Made by a program: the position numbers and the translations under genes | Shown: positions 1-8,259 of the stretch, in pieces | Layout: every line of letters begins with the position of its first letter | Position numbering within the stretch: position 1 is the stretch's first letter | Origin: Fertoeibacter niger | GTDB taxonomy: Bacteria > Pseudomonadota > Alphaproteobacteria > Rhodobacterales > Rhodobacteraceae | Length of the DNA: 64,000 bases | NCBI RefSeq assembly: GCF_009380135.2 | Contig: NZ_WHUT02000010.1 | Location: forward strand, 1 to 64,000 | Direction: 5' to 3' | The notes under the pieces: generated by a model | Database searches by the model: none | Seen by the model: only the letters and a program-made list of their open reading frames with translations | Told to the model about the DNA's origin: nothing

Positions 1-1
1 A

Positions 2-250
2 GATCCGCCGCCGCGACCGCGCCGCAGCGTCCTGATCACGGTCCGGCCCGGGGCGCCAGTTGCGGTTGATGTTGACCACCGGATGATAGGCCAGATCAGC
101 CGTCAGCAGCAGCTGCTCATTGCCCGACTGCACCAGAAAATTCGCCATGCCAGGCGTGTGGCCGGCCGGCGACGGCAGGGCAGGGCAGGGGGCGGCGGTC
201 AGCATGTTCATGCGGCGGTCGGGCGTCAGCACCGTTGTTTCCTTTCGCAT
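2..250 (-). pseudogene. C-terminal part of a metallo-beta-lactamase-fold hydrolase, running off the left edge
   Basis: Read leftward from an ATG at 250, the frame gives a PSPAGHTPGMANFLV stretch followed by LLLTADLAYHP, the typical late metal-binding His (GHTPG) and bridging Asp regions of metallo-beta-lactamase-fold hydrolases. The N-terminal HxHxDH metal site that should lie upstream is absent: the neighbouring LysR stop codon is only about 25 bases away and its coding sequence occupies that space. I therefore read this as an N-terminally truncated remnant; the true C-terminus lies outside the window. A short genuine protein starting at 250 cannot be excluded. Confidence 0.5.
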
Positions 251-275
251 GGCGCGGCTGGGGTGCTGCAAAGCT

Positions 276-1181
276 CTAGGAACCGCGCCACTCGTTGACC
301 AGCAGGTCACGGAACCGCGCGGCCGCTGGCGACAACCGTGCACCGCGCCGTTCTACCAGACCAATGGTCCGCGTCACCACCGGGTCTTGCAGAATCACCG
401 TGGCGATCAGCGGATGTTCACGCTGGGGGGTTGCTAGCTGCGGCAGGACCGAAATGCCCAGACCCGCCTCTACCAGACCCAGGGATGTGGACAGGTGGTT
501 CACCTCGTAGAACCAGTTCAGGTCAGGCCGTTTCGCAGCGGTGGCCAATGCGCGGTCCAGAACCGCACGGTTGCCGGATGTCTTTGAGACCCCGATCAGC
601 GGATGGCCCTCCAGTGCAGACCACGGCAGCGCCGCACGGGCGGCAAATTCATGATCGCGACGGCAGGCCAGAACAAACGGGTCTTCCATCAGCGGGGTAA
701 ACATCAGGTCATCGCGCGTTGCCCCGGTGATGTTGATGCCAAACTCCACCTCGCCATTTGCAACCGCGTCCAGCCCTTCGTTTGCTGACAGGTCCATGAT
801 CCGGAAACGGATTTCCGGATAGCGCGCATGGAAGGCCTGCACCACGCGCGGCAGGAAGTAAAAGGCGGCGGTGGGAACAGAGGCCAGCCGCACCTGCGCG
901 CGGTGCCGCCCACCCAGGTCGGAAATCGACAGGATCGATTCCTCGAATTCATCCACCAGCCGCCGCATCAGCGGCATCATTTCGCGCCCGACCTGCGTGG
1001 GTCCGACCCTGCGGGTTGTGCGTTCGATCAGCTGCGCGCCGACCGCCTCTTCCAGTGCCTTGATGCGCCGCGACAGCGCCGGAGGCGACAGGTTCAGCAG
1101 TTTGGCCGCCGCATGGAACGACGAAAGTTCCAGCACCGCCAGAAAGGCCTTGAGATCCAGAAACTCGAAATTATTCCGCAT
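276..1181 (-). CDS. LysR-family transcriptional regulator
   Basis: The product is about 301 residues, the usual LysR length. It has an N-terminal winged helix-turn-helix (residues about 5-62; [20 protein letters not shown] is the recognition region) and a periplasmic-binding-protein-like effector domain to the end. I chose the ATG at 1181 because the LysR domain starts there; an in-frame ATG at 1235 would add 18 unusual residues. Neither start has a strong ribosome site. It is divergent from the truncated galD/tctA remnant, the classic LysR arrangement, so it probably once controlled those genes. The inverted repeat at 1173-1189 overlaps the chosen start codon. The effector is unknown; an aromatic-acid pathway intermediate is plausible given the galD neighbour. 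Confidence 0.9.
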   Translation of the reverse strand: MRNNFEFLDLKAFLAVLELSSFHAAAKLLNLSPPALSRRIKALEEAVGAQLIERTTRRVGPTQVGREMMPLMRRLVDEFEESILSISDLGGRHRAQVRLASVPTAAFYFLPRVVQAFHARYPEIRFRIMDLSANEGLDAVANGEVEFGINITGATRDDLMFTPLMEDPFVLACRRDHEFAARAALPWSALEGHPLIGVSKTSGNRAVLDRALATAAKRPDLNWFYEVNHLSTSLGLVEAGLGISVLPQLATPQREHPLIATVILQDPVVTRTIGLVERRGARLSPAAARFRDLLVNEWRGS

Positions 1182-1189
1182 ATCGGAAT
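1173..1189. promoter_or_regulatory. Inverted-repeat operator copy (ATTCC-N7-GGAAT)
   Basis: ATTCCGCATATCGGAAT is a perfect 5+5 inverted repeat with 7-base spacer, in fact ATTCCG/CGGAAT. It belongs to the repeated motif found in front of most catabolic operons here. It overlaps the likely start codon of the LysR gene, so binding would block that gene directly. Confidence 0.6.
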
Positions 1190-1279
1190 AATGCTTCAAT
1201 TCTTTGCAATTCACAACAGAGTCCTTTCCCGGCATTTCAGGTCTCGACAGCGGCGCGACCGCTGGAGGGGAAGACGAAG

Positions 1280-1492
1280 ATGAATGATCTGCTGCGCATT
1301 CCGTGCGTCCTGATGCGTGGGGGCACGTCCGAGGGTCCGTTTTTTCTGCACAGCGATCTGCCCGCAGATCCGGCGGAACGGGACGCGCTGCTGATCGAGA
1401 TCATGGGCTCGGGTCATCCCTTGCAGATTGACGGGATAGGCGGTGGCAACCGGGCGCGAGCGGATGACCTTCGGGCTGCACATGCTGACTGA
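1280..1492 (+). pseudogene. galD: Truncated 4-oxalomesaconate tautomerase (N-terminal fragment)
   Basis: The first about 57 residues ([17 protein letters not shown], then [10 protein letters not shown]) match the start of the PrpF/GalD/LigU family, which isomerises 4-oxalomesaconate in gallate and protocatechuate 4,5-cleavage pathways. A full protein is about 360 residues. After GIGGGN the frame enters the DNA of a tctA gene out of register and stops at 1492. A GGAGGGG ribosome site lies 5' of the ATG. The fragment lacks most of the catalytic fold and should be inactive. Its relation to the ligK/ligJ genes at 10.4-12.1 kb supports the family call. Confidence 0.75.
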
Positions 1493-2390
1493 CGGCATCG
1501 AGTTTGTCGTGCTGGCCATGGGCATCTTCGGCTTTGGCGAAATCTTCAAGAACATCGCCGATCCGGAAAAGCGTGATGTGGTGCGCACGTCCATCGGGCG
1601 GCTTTGGCCCAGCCTGCAAGAGCTGCGCGAAAACATGGGCGCGATACTGCGCGGCACGGGGATCGGGTCGATCCTTGGCGTGTTGCCGGGCAATGGCGCG
1701 ATCCTGGGGCCCTTTGCCAGCTATGCTGTGGAAAAGCGCATCTCGAAACGGTCACAGGACTTTGGCACGGGCGTCTCTCAGGCAGTGGCGGGCCCGGAAT
1801 CGGCCAACAACGCCGGTGCGCAGACCAGCTTCATCCCTCTGCTGACGCTGGGCCTGCCGCCGAACGCGGTGATGGCGCTGATGGTGGGTGCGATGATGAT
1901 CCAGGGCATCGTGCCGGGCCCCCAGGTGATCGAGCGCAACCCCGAGCTGTTCTGGGGTCTGGTCGCCAGCATGTGGATCGGCAACCTGATGCTGGTCATC
2001 ATCAACCTGCCGATGATCGGGCTGTGGGTAAAGCTGCTGCAAGTGCCCTACCGCCTGCTGTTTCCGGCCATCGTGGCGTTCTGCTGCATCGGCCTGTTCT
2101 CCATCTCCAACGATCCTGCGCAAGTGATGCTGGCGGGGCTGATGGGGCTGCTGGGCTTCGGCCTGTGGAAGCTGCAATTCGAAGCGGCACCCCTGGCGCT
2201 TGGCTTTGTGCTGGGGCGGCTGCTGGAGGAAAAGCTGCGGCAGGCGCTGATCATCTCGGATGGCAGCATGATGACCTTTGTGCAATCGCCGCTGTCAGCA
2301 TCGCTGCTGGGGATTGGTGCCTTTGCCCTGCTGATCGCGGTGCTGCCGTCGATCCGCAAGTCGCGGGATGATGTGTTCAAGGACGCCTGA
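1443..2390 (+). pseudogene. tctA: TctA large membrane subunit of a tripartite tricarboxylate transporter, N-terminally truncated
   Basis: The frame reads [10 protein letters not shown] and then the second half of a TctA protein: ILGVLPGNGAILGPF, the AVAGPESANNAGA and SFIPLLTLGLPPNAVMAL blocks, and several hydrophobic helices to the end. Intact TctA proteins in this window are about 506 residues; only about 310 remain, so the N-terminal half including the first conserved GxxPGLGG block is missing. The break coincides with the end of the galD fragment near 1440, so one deletion removed the end of galD and the start of tctA. No TctB or TctC remnant lies beside it. Probably nonfunctional. Confidence 0.8.
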
Positions 2391-2808
2391 CCGAACAGGA
2401 AGCCGCGCGGCCCCGCAACGGCGGGGCCGCATCGCATGGCGCAGCCCGGCCCCCGTTTCACGATGCCGCCGGACCCCTGAGAGTTTTCAGATGTGTGGTG
2501 CTTGTCAGGCGCTTTACCGCAAGCGACACGCGCCAACAAACCGGGCATGACACCGCGTTGGCCTTGCGTCCCCGGTGCTTTCCCACAAAAGCAGCGACAG
2601 CAGGCGTGCGCGGTTTGCGGCGCAGCACAGTTCATGCGGTCAGCGGCGGGCCCGGGGTCTGCCGCGGCGGGTTGAAACCTGGGGGGTGCCGACCACACTC
2701 CGCAACATGCCGCCCCCCTGATCAGGGTGCTGTTCGCACCGAAAATTTCGGCTAGGTTTGCACAGGCCAGCGGTTTGCTGGCGCGAAATCACAGCAATCA
2801 GGCCCTGC
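2391..2808. other. Intergenic region with a strong hairpin, no gene seen
   Basis: About 418 bases without a convincing gene. Positions 2407-2430 form a perfect 10-bp GC stem (GCGGCCCCGC, loop AACG) just after the tctA stop, terminator-like but without a T tract. Short open frames here lack ribosome sites and recognisable domains. Confidence 0.5.
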
Positions 2809-4950
2809 ATGAAGATTGCCCTCACACCCTTGCCGATCATGGCGGCGGCTGTCAGCACCATGGTCGTGCTGGCGGCTGCGGTTATCTGGCTGGCACAGGC
2901 ACAACCCTGGACCGGCATGAGGCTTGCCGCCACTCAGGGTGGCACGGATGTCGTTGTGCTGGATGTGGCCCCGGGTGGGCCAGCCGCCATCGCAGGCCTG
3001 CGCCCGGGCGACCGTATAGCCGCCATCGCCGGCGTGACGCTGACGGAGCAAGATCTTGTGGAGGAGCCGGACACCCTGCGCAGTTATGATGACATGCGCC
3101 GGTTCTTTGCGCGGCAGGGCCAGTTTCACGATGCGCTGCGCAGCGGCGCGGTGACGGTGGGTGTCAGCATCGCTGATGGCGAACGTCTTGTCATGCTGCA
3201 CCCTGCGCAATCGCGTCCTCTGGCCACATTGCCGGTGGCGTTCTGGTTGCAGGTCATCACTTCGGCAGCGGGAATGCTGATCGGCCTTTGGGTCTGGAGC
3301 CTGCGCATCCGCGATGCTGCGGCGCAACTGACTGCGGTGGCTGGCACGGCGCTGGCCGTGATGGTCTTTCCCGCTGCCGTCTACAGCACGCGCGATCTGG
3401 CGCTGCCATCGGCCCTTTTCCGCGCGCTGGCGGCGCTGGATCACTATGGCGCCTTTGCCTTTGGCGTGGCGATGGTATCCCTGTTCTACATCTATCCGCA
3501 TCAGATCATCAGCCTGCGCAAGCTGCTGGTCCTGCCGCTGGTGATGGGGGTCTGGTGGCTGGCCGATACGCTGCGGATCGTGTTTCCGGGGCCGCCCACG
3601 GGGTTTCACCTGGCCGCCTTTCTGATGTTGCTGGCCTTTTTGCCAGCGGCACTGATGCAACACCGGCTGTCGCGCCATGACCCCGGCACGCGTGCGGCGC
3701 TGCGCTGGTTCACGCTGGCGGTGGCCTTTGGCACGGGCACGTTCGTGGCGCTGGTGGTTCTGCCCAACCTGTTCGGGTTGCAGCAACTGACTAGTCAGGC
3801 CAACGCCTTTGTGCTGCTACTGATCGTCTTTGCGGGCATCGGACTCAGCGTGGCGCGCTATCGCCTGTTCGAGCTGGAAAACTGGGCCTTCGGGCTGCTT
3901 TACAATCTGGCAGCGGTGATTGCGATCTTTGCGCTGGATGCGCTGCTGATCTTCGTGCTGGCCGTGAACCGGGTGGGCGCGCTCAGCCTGGCGCTGATCG
4001 TGGTGCTGCTGGCCTATCTGCCGGTCAGGGACATGCTGCGCAGACGGCATGCATCGTCAGAGGTGCAGCAGAACGCGCTGTTTCAAAGGGTGGTCGATGT
4101 GGCGCTGACCCCGCCCGATCTGGATCAGAACCAACGCTGGGCCGACCTGTTGCGCGCAGCCTATGACCCGTTGCACCTTGCGGCCGGTGATCCGGTCAGT
4201 GCGCCGCAGATCGTGGAGGATGGGCTGGGCCTTGCGCTGCCTGCGGTGGGCGGGGTGGCGGCGGTGCGGCTGGGCTATGCGCGGGGCGGGCGGCGGCTGT
4301 TTTCGCGCGCCGATGCCGCGCTGGCGCGCGAGCTTTGCGCCATGCTGGCACATGCGCTGGAAAGCCGCCACGCGCGCGAGGCAGGCGTGGCCGAGGAACG
4401 TGCCCGCATCGCGCGCGACATGCATGACAACATCGGGGCCAAGCTGCTTTCGGCGCTGCACTGCGCGGGGGCCGACCGCAAGGATACGATGATCCGCGAT
4501 GCGCTGGCCGATTTCCGCGACATCATCAATGACACCAGCGCCGATGCCCGCAGCCTGGAAGAGGCGCTGGCCGATCTGCGGGTGGAATGCGCCGAGAGGC
4601 TGGAGGCCGCGCAGATTGCGCTGGACTGGCACGCGGATGAGGATGGGCGCACAATGCTGACCGCCAACGCGGTGCATACTCTGCGGTCGATCCTGCGCGA
4701 GGCGGTCAGCAACGTGATCCGCCATGCCGATGCGCGCCGGGTGGTGGTGCGCGTGCGCTGCGACCTGGGCCGGATCGAGCTGTCGGTGCAGGATGACGGG
4801 CGCGGGTTCCTGACCCAGGCTGCGACACCTGCGGGGCACGGCCACGGGCTGACCAACATCCGCACGCGGCTGGAGGCGCTGAACGGCAATCTGCGCCTGA
4901 ACGGCAGCCGCCGTGGCACGCAGCTGATCGCGGCGTTTTCGGTGGGGTAG
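2809..4950 (+). CDS. Membrane sensor histidine kinase with PDZ domain and multi-helix membrane domain (NarL/DesK type)
   Basis: About 713 residues. After an N-terminal membrane helix comes a periplasmic PDZ-like domain (residues about 45-95, with GPAAIAGLRPGDRIAAI). A block of roughly seven to eight hydrophobic helices follows (about 145-395). The cytoplasmic part has a HisKA_3 dimerisation region with RIARDMHDNIGAKLL (phospho-acceptor His near residue 538), an N box (EAVSNVIRHADA), and ATP-binding glycine motifs (DDGRGF, GHGLTNIRTRLEAL). I chose the ATG at 2809 because it leads directly into the signal-anchor helix; an ATG at 2758 would add 17 residues. The response regulator gene follows after a few bases. 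The signal sensed is unknown. A plausible target is the downstream lipoprotein/Slam pair. Confidence 0.88.
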   Translation: MKIALTPLPIMAAAVSTMVVLAAAVIWLAQAQPWTGMRLAATQGGTDVVVLDVAPGGPAAIAGLRPGDRIAAIAGVTLTEQDLVEEPDTLRSYDDMRRFFARQGQFHDALRSGAVTVGVSIADGERLVMLHPAQSRPLATLPVAFWLQVITSAAGMLIGLWVWSLRIRDAAAQLTAVAGTALAVMVFPAAVYSTRDLALPSALFRALAALDHYGAFAFGVAMVSLFYIYPHQIISLRKLLVLPLVMGVWWLADTLRIVFPGPPTGFHLAAFLMLLAFLPAALMQHRLSRHDPGTRAALRWFTLAVAFGTGTFVALVVLPNLFGLQQLTSQANAFVLLLIVFAGIGLSVARYRLFELENWAFGLLYNLAAVIAIFALDALLIFVLAVNRVGALSLALIVVLLAYLPVRDMLRRRHASSEVQQNALFQRVVDVALTPPDLDQNQRWADLLRAAYDPLHLAAGDPVSAPQIVEDGLGLALPAVGGVAAVRLGYARGGRRLFSRADAALARELCAMLAHALESRHAREAGVAEERARIARDMHDNIGAKLLSALHCAGADRKDTMIRDALADFRDIINDTSADARSLEEALADLRVECAERLEAAQIALDWHADEDGRTMLTANAVHTLRSILREAVSNVIRHADARRVVVRVRCDLGRIELSVQDDGRGFLTQAATPAGHGHGLTNIRTRLEALNGNLRLNGSRRGTQLIAAFSVG

Positions 4951-4963
4951 GGGGGTGACAGGC

Positions 4964-5614
4964 ATGCAGCAGGTGTTGATCGTCGAGGATGTCGCCGAAA
5001 CGCGGCAATGGCTTGATGCAATGGCCGCAGCGGCCTTTCCCGGCTGCGCCACCACTTTGGTGGGCGGGGTGCGGGCGGCCCATGCGGCACTGGCCCACAT
5101 GCGGCCCGATGTGGCGCTGATCGACATCGGCCTGCCGGACGGCTCGGGGATCGACCTGCTGCGTGATATCCGCCGCACCTGCCCGCAGACCTTGTGCGTC
5201 ATCACCACCGTGCTGGGTGATGACGCCAACATCGTTGCCGCGCTGTCGGTGGGGGCCAGTGGCTATCTGCTGAAGGAACAGCCGCCCGACCGCATCATCC
5301 GCCAGCTTGCGCAATTGGCTGACGGCATTCCTGCGCTGTCACCCTCGATCGCGCGGCGCATCATGGAGCATTTCCGCCTGACGGGGCCCGTTGCCAACGA
5401 AGACTTCACCCTTACGGCGCGCGAACGGCAGGTTCTGGGCTTCATCAGCCGGGGGTTGCGCAACGTGGATGTGGCGCAGCAACTGGGGCTGGGCGAGGCG
5501 ACAGTGGCCAGCCACATCAAGGCGATCTACCGCAAACTCGGCATTTCGTCGCGGGCCGAGGCGTCTTGGCATGCCACCCGCATGGGCCTGACACCAGAGG
5601 GCGATGTGCCGTAG
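4964..5614 (+). CDS. NarL/FixJ-family response regulator
   Basis: About 216 residues. The N-terminal receiver domain has the acidic pair (LIVEDV), the phospho-acceptor Asp in ALIDIGLPDGSG and the conserved Lys in LLKEQ. The C-terminal LuxR-type helix-turn-helix reads LTARERQVLGFISRG and VASHIKAIYRKLGI. It is the partner of the histidine kinase just upstream (gap of about 13 bases). A GTG at 4955 is an alternative start; the G-rich run at 4949-4955 is a suitable ribosome site for the ATG at 4964. The receiver suggests phosphotransfer control of nearby genes, but no binding site can be assigned. Confidence 0.88.
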   Translation: MQQVLIVEDVAETRQWLDAMAAAAFPGCATTLVGGVRAAHAALAHMRPDVALIDIGLPDGSGIDLLRDIRRTCPQTLCVITTVLGDDANIVAALSVGASGYLLKEQPPDRIIRQLAQLADGIPALSPSIARRIMEHFRLTGPVANEDFTLTARERQVLGFISRGLRNVDVAQQLGLGEATVASHIKAIYRKLGISSRAEASWHATRMGLTPEGDVP

Positions 5615-5759
5615 CCCGGCCCCTACCCTGAACGGGGGAGTGACGTTCTGCCCCCCGGCGGGTCATGTTCTGGCACCGAACGGCGCGTTCCGGCGCGCAG
5701 GCGGTCGCCTTGCCCATGCCCTCGGGTTCGGGCGGGTGCCACTGAAAAAGGGTAGGAAC

Positions 5760-6398
5760 ATGCAGATACTACGGCTATTCATCGGACTTTCATCAGTGAT
5801 GGCGCTTGGCGCCTGTCTGGGCAATGGCAACGGCACTCCGGGGGGCCCCAATCCGCCGGACCCGACCGATTTTGCCGCGCGTTTTGATGCCGCCATCGGG
5901 CTTGGCCCCACCACCGACCTTCCCGTGGCAGGGCGCGCCAATTACGAAGGCCAGGTTCAGGTGAACATTCCGGGTGCCCCCCTGTCGCAGACCGAGGATG
6001 TGACCGTGCTGGGCGACGTGACGCTTGAGGTGGATTATGCCGCCGGGAACGCCTCGGTGCTGGACGGCATCGCGCAGAATTTCGCCGGAACCCTGAGCGA
6101 CAGCACCACCGCCGAGCTGGACGGCTTCCTGTTGCTGACGGCGGCAGGGTCGCAACTGCGGCGCACCGATCTGCCGGCGCCGGTCTCTGGGTCAACGGGA
6201 ACGCTTTCGGCGCTGTATGAAGGGCAACTGGGCTTTGACGGCACCAATGCGGCTGTTGATCTGACGCTGCAAGGCCCGGCTCTGGGTGCAGGCGGCGCGG
6301 CCTTTGCCGGGGCGGCAAATGCCTCGGTCGACTATGCGCCGGGCGAAGGCACCGATTTCATCGCCAACGGTGGCCAGTTCTATCTGGAACGTCAGTAA
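5760..6398 (+). CDS. Surface lipoprotein of the transferrin-binding-protein-B/HphA beta-barrel type, likely Slam substrate
   Basis: About 212 residues. A lipoprotein signal peptide ends in the lipobox LGAC (MQILRLFIGLSSVMALGAC), followed by a Gly/Pro/Asn-rich flexible linker. The rest is rich in alternating hydrophobic and Gly-containing strands (GRANYEGQVQVNI, TLSALYEGQLGFDG, NGGQFYLERQ at the very C-terminus), like the small C-terminal eight-stranded barrels of TbpB-like proteins. The neighbouring gene encodes a Slam (DUF560) translocator, which typically exports such lipoproteins to the cell surface. The family and partner are thus supported by both sequence pattern and context. Its ligand (heme, metal protein or other) is unknown. 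Start chosen at the ATG after GGTAGGAAC. Confidence 0.7.
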   Translation: MQILRLFIGLSSVMALGACLGNGNGTPGGPNPPDPTDFAARFDAAIGLGPTTDLPVAGRANYEGQVQVNIPGAPLSQTEDVTVLGDVTLEVDYAAGNASVLDGIAQNFAGTLSDSTTAELDGFLLLTAAGSQLRRTDLPAPVSGSTGTLSALYEGQLGFDGTNAAVDLTLQGPALGAGGAAFAGAANASVDYAPGEGTDFIANGGQFYLERQ

Positions 6399-6429
6399 CC
6401 ACGGGATTTCAGCAAGACATAAGCCAAGA

Positions 6430-7695
6430 ATGTGCGCATTTCTTACGACGCGAAGCCACGGCATCAAGGTGCCGTGGCTTTATTGCCTGTCTTGGGCGCT
6501 GTTGGCTTTCATGCTTGCCATCGCACCGGCGCAGGCGCAGCAACCGCTGAACCGTGGCGAGGCGGTGGCGCTGCTGCGGACAGAATTTGCACGGGCACAG
6601 GCCCTGCTCGAAGCGCGAAGGCCCGACGAGGCGCGCGCGATCCTTGAACGGCTGGTGATTGCCGCGCCTGAAACCCCCGCCTTCCGGCTTTTGCTGGCAG
6701 AGGTTCTGCTGCGTCAGGGCGTGGCAGACCGGGCGCGGTTTCACTATCATGCGCTGCGCGGCGCGCAACTTTCGCCTGCCGACCGCGCCCATGTCGAAGC
6801 ACGGCTGGCCGCGCTGGCCGGTGGTAAACGTTGGGCCGGGCACCTTTCCTTTGGCCTCGTGCCGCAAAGCAACGTGGGCAAGCGCACCGCCGATGATACC
6901 ATCACCATCGGCGGCATTGATTTTCAACTGGACGAGGCATCAAAGGCACGTTCGGGCACCGGCCTGTCATTCAGCGCGGGTCTGACACGGCGGGTGGTGC
7001 TTTCACATGATACCTTGCTGCGCTTTGGCGCGCAGGGCAGCGGGTTTGTCTATGCTGACCGCCGCTTCAATGACATGCGGCTGAACGCGCTGGTGGCGCT
7101 GGAACGGCAGGCCGGGCAGAACCTGACGGTCGAGATGGGCCTGAACCACACCTTGCGGCTGTTGGCCGACCGGCCCTATGCGCGCGGCCCCGGGCTGTGG
7201 CTGGCGGCCAGGACCAGGCTGGGGCGGGCTACGGTGCTGACGACCCGCGCGCAGGTGGATTGGCTGACCCATCCCGATGCACCCGGGCTGGATGGTGCGC
7301 GGCAGGGCCTGTCGCTGGGCCTGCACCATCAGGCCAGCCCGACGCTTGCGCTGACGGCGCAACTGTCGTTCGACCGCACCGATGCGCGGCAACCCGCCCA
7401 GGCGGGCGATGGTGCGTTGGTTGCGCTGGGGTTGCGGCAGGCCTTTGCGGGCGGGGTGACGGTGGGCCTTGATGCCAGCCTGCGCCGCGACGCACGCGAT
7501 GCGCCGGATGGGCTGTTTGGCCTGCGCCGCGAAGACCACACCACATCGGTCGCGCTGAAGCTGATGCGCCGCGATCTGCGGATTTTCAACCATGCCCCGA
7601 TGATCGAGATCCGTCACGAACAGCGCCGCTCGACCCTGCCCCTTGCTGCCTTTCGCAATACCAGCCTGGGTCTGTATCTGTCGCGCGAATTCTGA
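6430..7695 (+). CDS. Slam-family (surface lipoprotein assembly modifier, DUF560) outer-membrane protein
   Basis: About 421 residues from the ATG at 6430. A signal peptide (ALLAFMLAIAPAQAQ) precedes a TPR-like helical N-terminal domain (about residues 30-130, with RRPDEARAILERLVIAAPETPAFRLLLAEVLL split across repeats). The remainder is a DUF560-like beta barrel of alternating strands ending in an aromatic residue (LGLYLSREF), typical for BamA-dependent barrels. Slam proteins move surface lipoproteins across the outer membrane; the lipoprotein gene directly upstream is the obvious substrate. The start is uncertain: a GTG at 6469 or ATG at 6511 would avoid coding through the hairpin at 6453-6480. 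Confidence 0.78.
   Translation: MCAFLTTRSHGIKVPWLYCLSWALLAFMLAIAPAQAQQPLNRGEAVALLRTEFARAQALLEARRPDEARAILERLVIAAPETPAFRLLLAEVLLRQGVADRARFHYHALRGAQLSPADRAHVEARLAALAGGKRWAGHLSFGLVPQSNVGKRTADDTITIGGIDFQLDEASKARSGTGLSFSAGLTRRVVLSHDTLLRFGAQGSGFVYADRRFNDMRLNALVALERQAGQNLTVEMGLNHTLRLLADRPYARGPGLWLAARTRLGRATVLTTRAQVDWLTHPDAPGLDGARQGLSLGLHHQASPTLALTAQLSFDRTDARQPAQAGDGALVALGLRQAFAGGVTVGLDASLRRDARDAPDGLFGLRREDHTTSVALKLMRRDLRIFNHAPMIEIRHEQRRSTLPLAAFRNTSLGLYLSREF
6453..6480 (+). terminator. Hairpin between lipoprotein and Slam genes
   Basis: AAGCCACGGCA and TGCCGTGGCTT form an 11-bp perfect stem with a 6-base loop, followed by TATT. It resembles an intrinsic terminator or attenuator lying just inside or before the Slam start, and would lower Slam expression relative to its lipoprotein. 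Confidence 0.55.
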
Positions 7696-7832
7696 ATCGT
7701 GAAGGATGGCAGGGCCACCGGGATTGCGCGCGCACGGCGGGCATGTGCGCCGGGGCGAGGGCAGCGGTTGCGCCTGTTCCGCAGCATACCTCGCTGCCGA
7801 AACCCGATCCATCCGATGCCCGGTCTCATCGC

Positions 7833-8132
7833 CTAGCCGCAGCAACTGCAATCCTCGATCCCGTCATCGCGCAGGGCTGGCAGATACCAGCGCGGCGGCA
7901 GATCGGCGGGCGTGACATCCGCCACGGGCACAAAGAAGCGCAGGCGATGCCGCTCGCCTGCTGCATCCCAGAACGTTGCCAGTGTTTCGACGGGTGGGCA
8001 CCCCGGCACCTGGCAGTTCAACTGGGCCACGACGATCACCGCAGCATCGCCAAGGGCAAAGTGGTTGCGCAGCAGGGCCCGCAAAGCCGCGACTGCTGGG
8101 GCGTGTTCCCCCGGTTTGCGCATCCATTTCAT
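7833..8132 (-). CDS. Small conserved-looking protein with Cys pairs, function unknown
   Basis: A 99-residue acidic-to-neutral protein with no signal peptide. It has two conserved-looking cysteines in NCQVPGCPPVETLATFW and a C-terminal CSCCG, suggesting metal or disulfide chemistry. The predicted pattern is mixed alpha/beta. It is transcribed toward the Slam gene and away from the alcohol dehydrogenase operon, so its start lies beside the operator region at 8176. I do not recognise its family with certainty; the Cys motifs and the nearby CobW gene make a metal-related role possible but unproven. Confidence 0.55.
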   Translation of the reverse strand: MKWMRKPGEHAPAVAALRALLRNHFALGDAAVIVVAQLNCQVPGCPPVETLATFWDAAGERHRLRFFVPVADVTPADLPPRWYLPALRDDGIEDCSCCG

Positions 8133-8175
8133 CGTGATTTCCTGCGGCGTGGTGACTGGAAACTCTTATCATACG

Positions 8176-8200
8176 GTTCCCCTATATGGAACATTGTTCT
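8176..8200. promoter_or_regulatory. Inverted-repeat operator, extended copy
   Basis: GTTCC-N7-GGAAC (8176-8192) followed after 3 bases by GTTCT (8196-8200), which itself pairs with an imperfect GGACC seven bases on. It lies 68-84 bases before the alcohol dehydrogenase start, so it should control the 8.3-15.2 kb operon. Confidence 0.7.
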
Positions 8201-8259
8201 TGATAGCGGACCTGACCCCTGCTAGCCTTTTCCGGCAAGCCAGTGGTGGAGGATCAATC

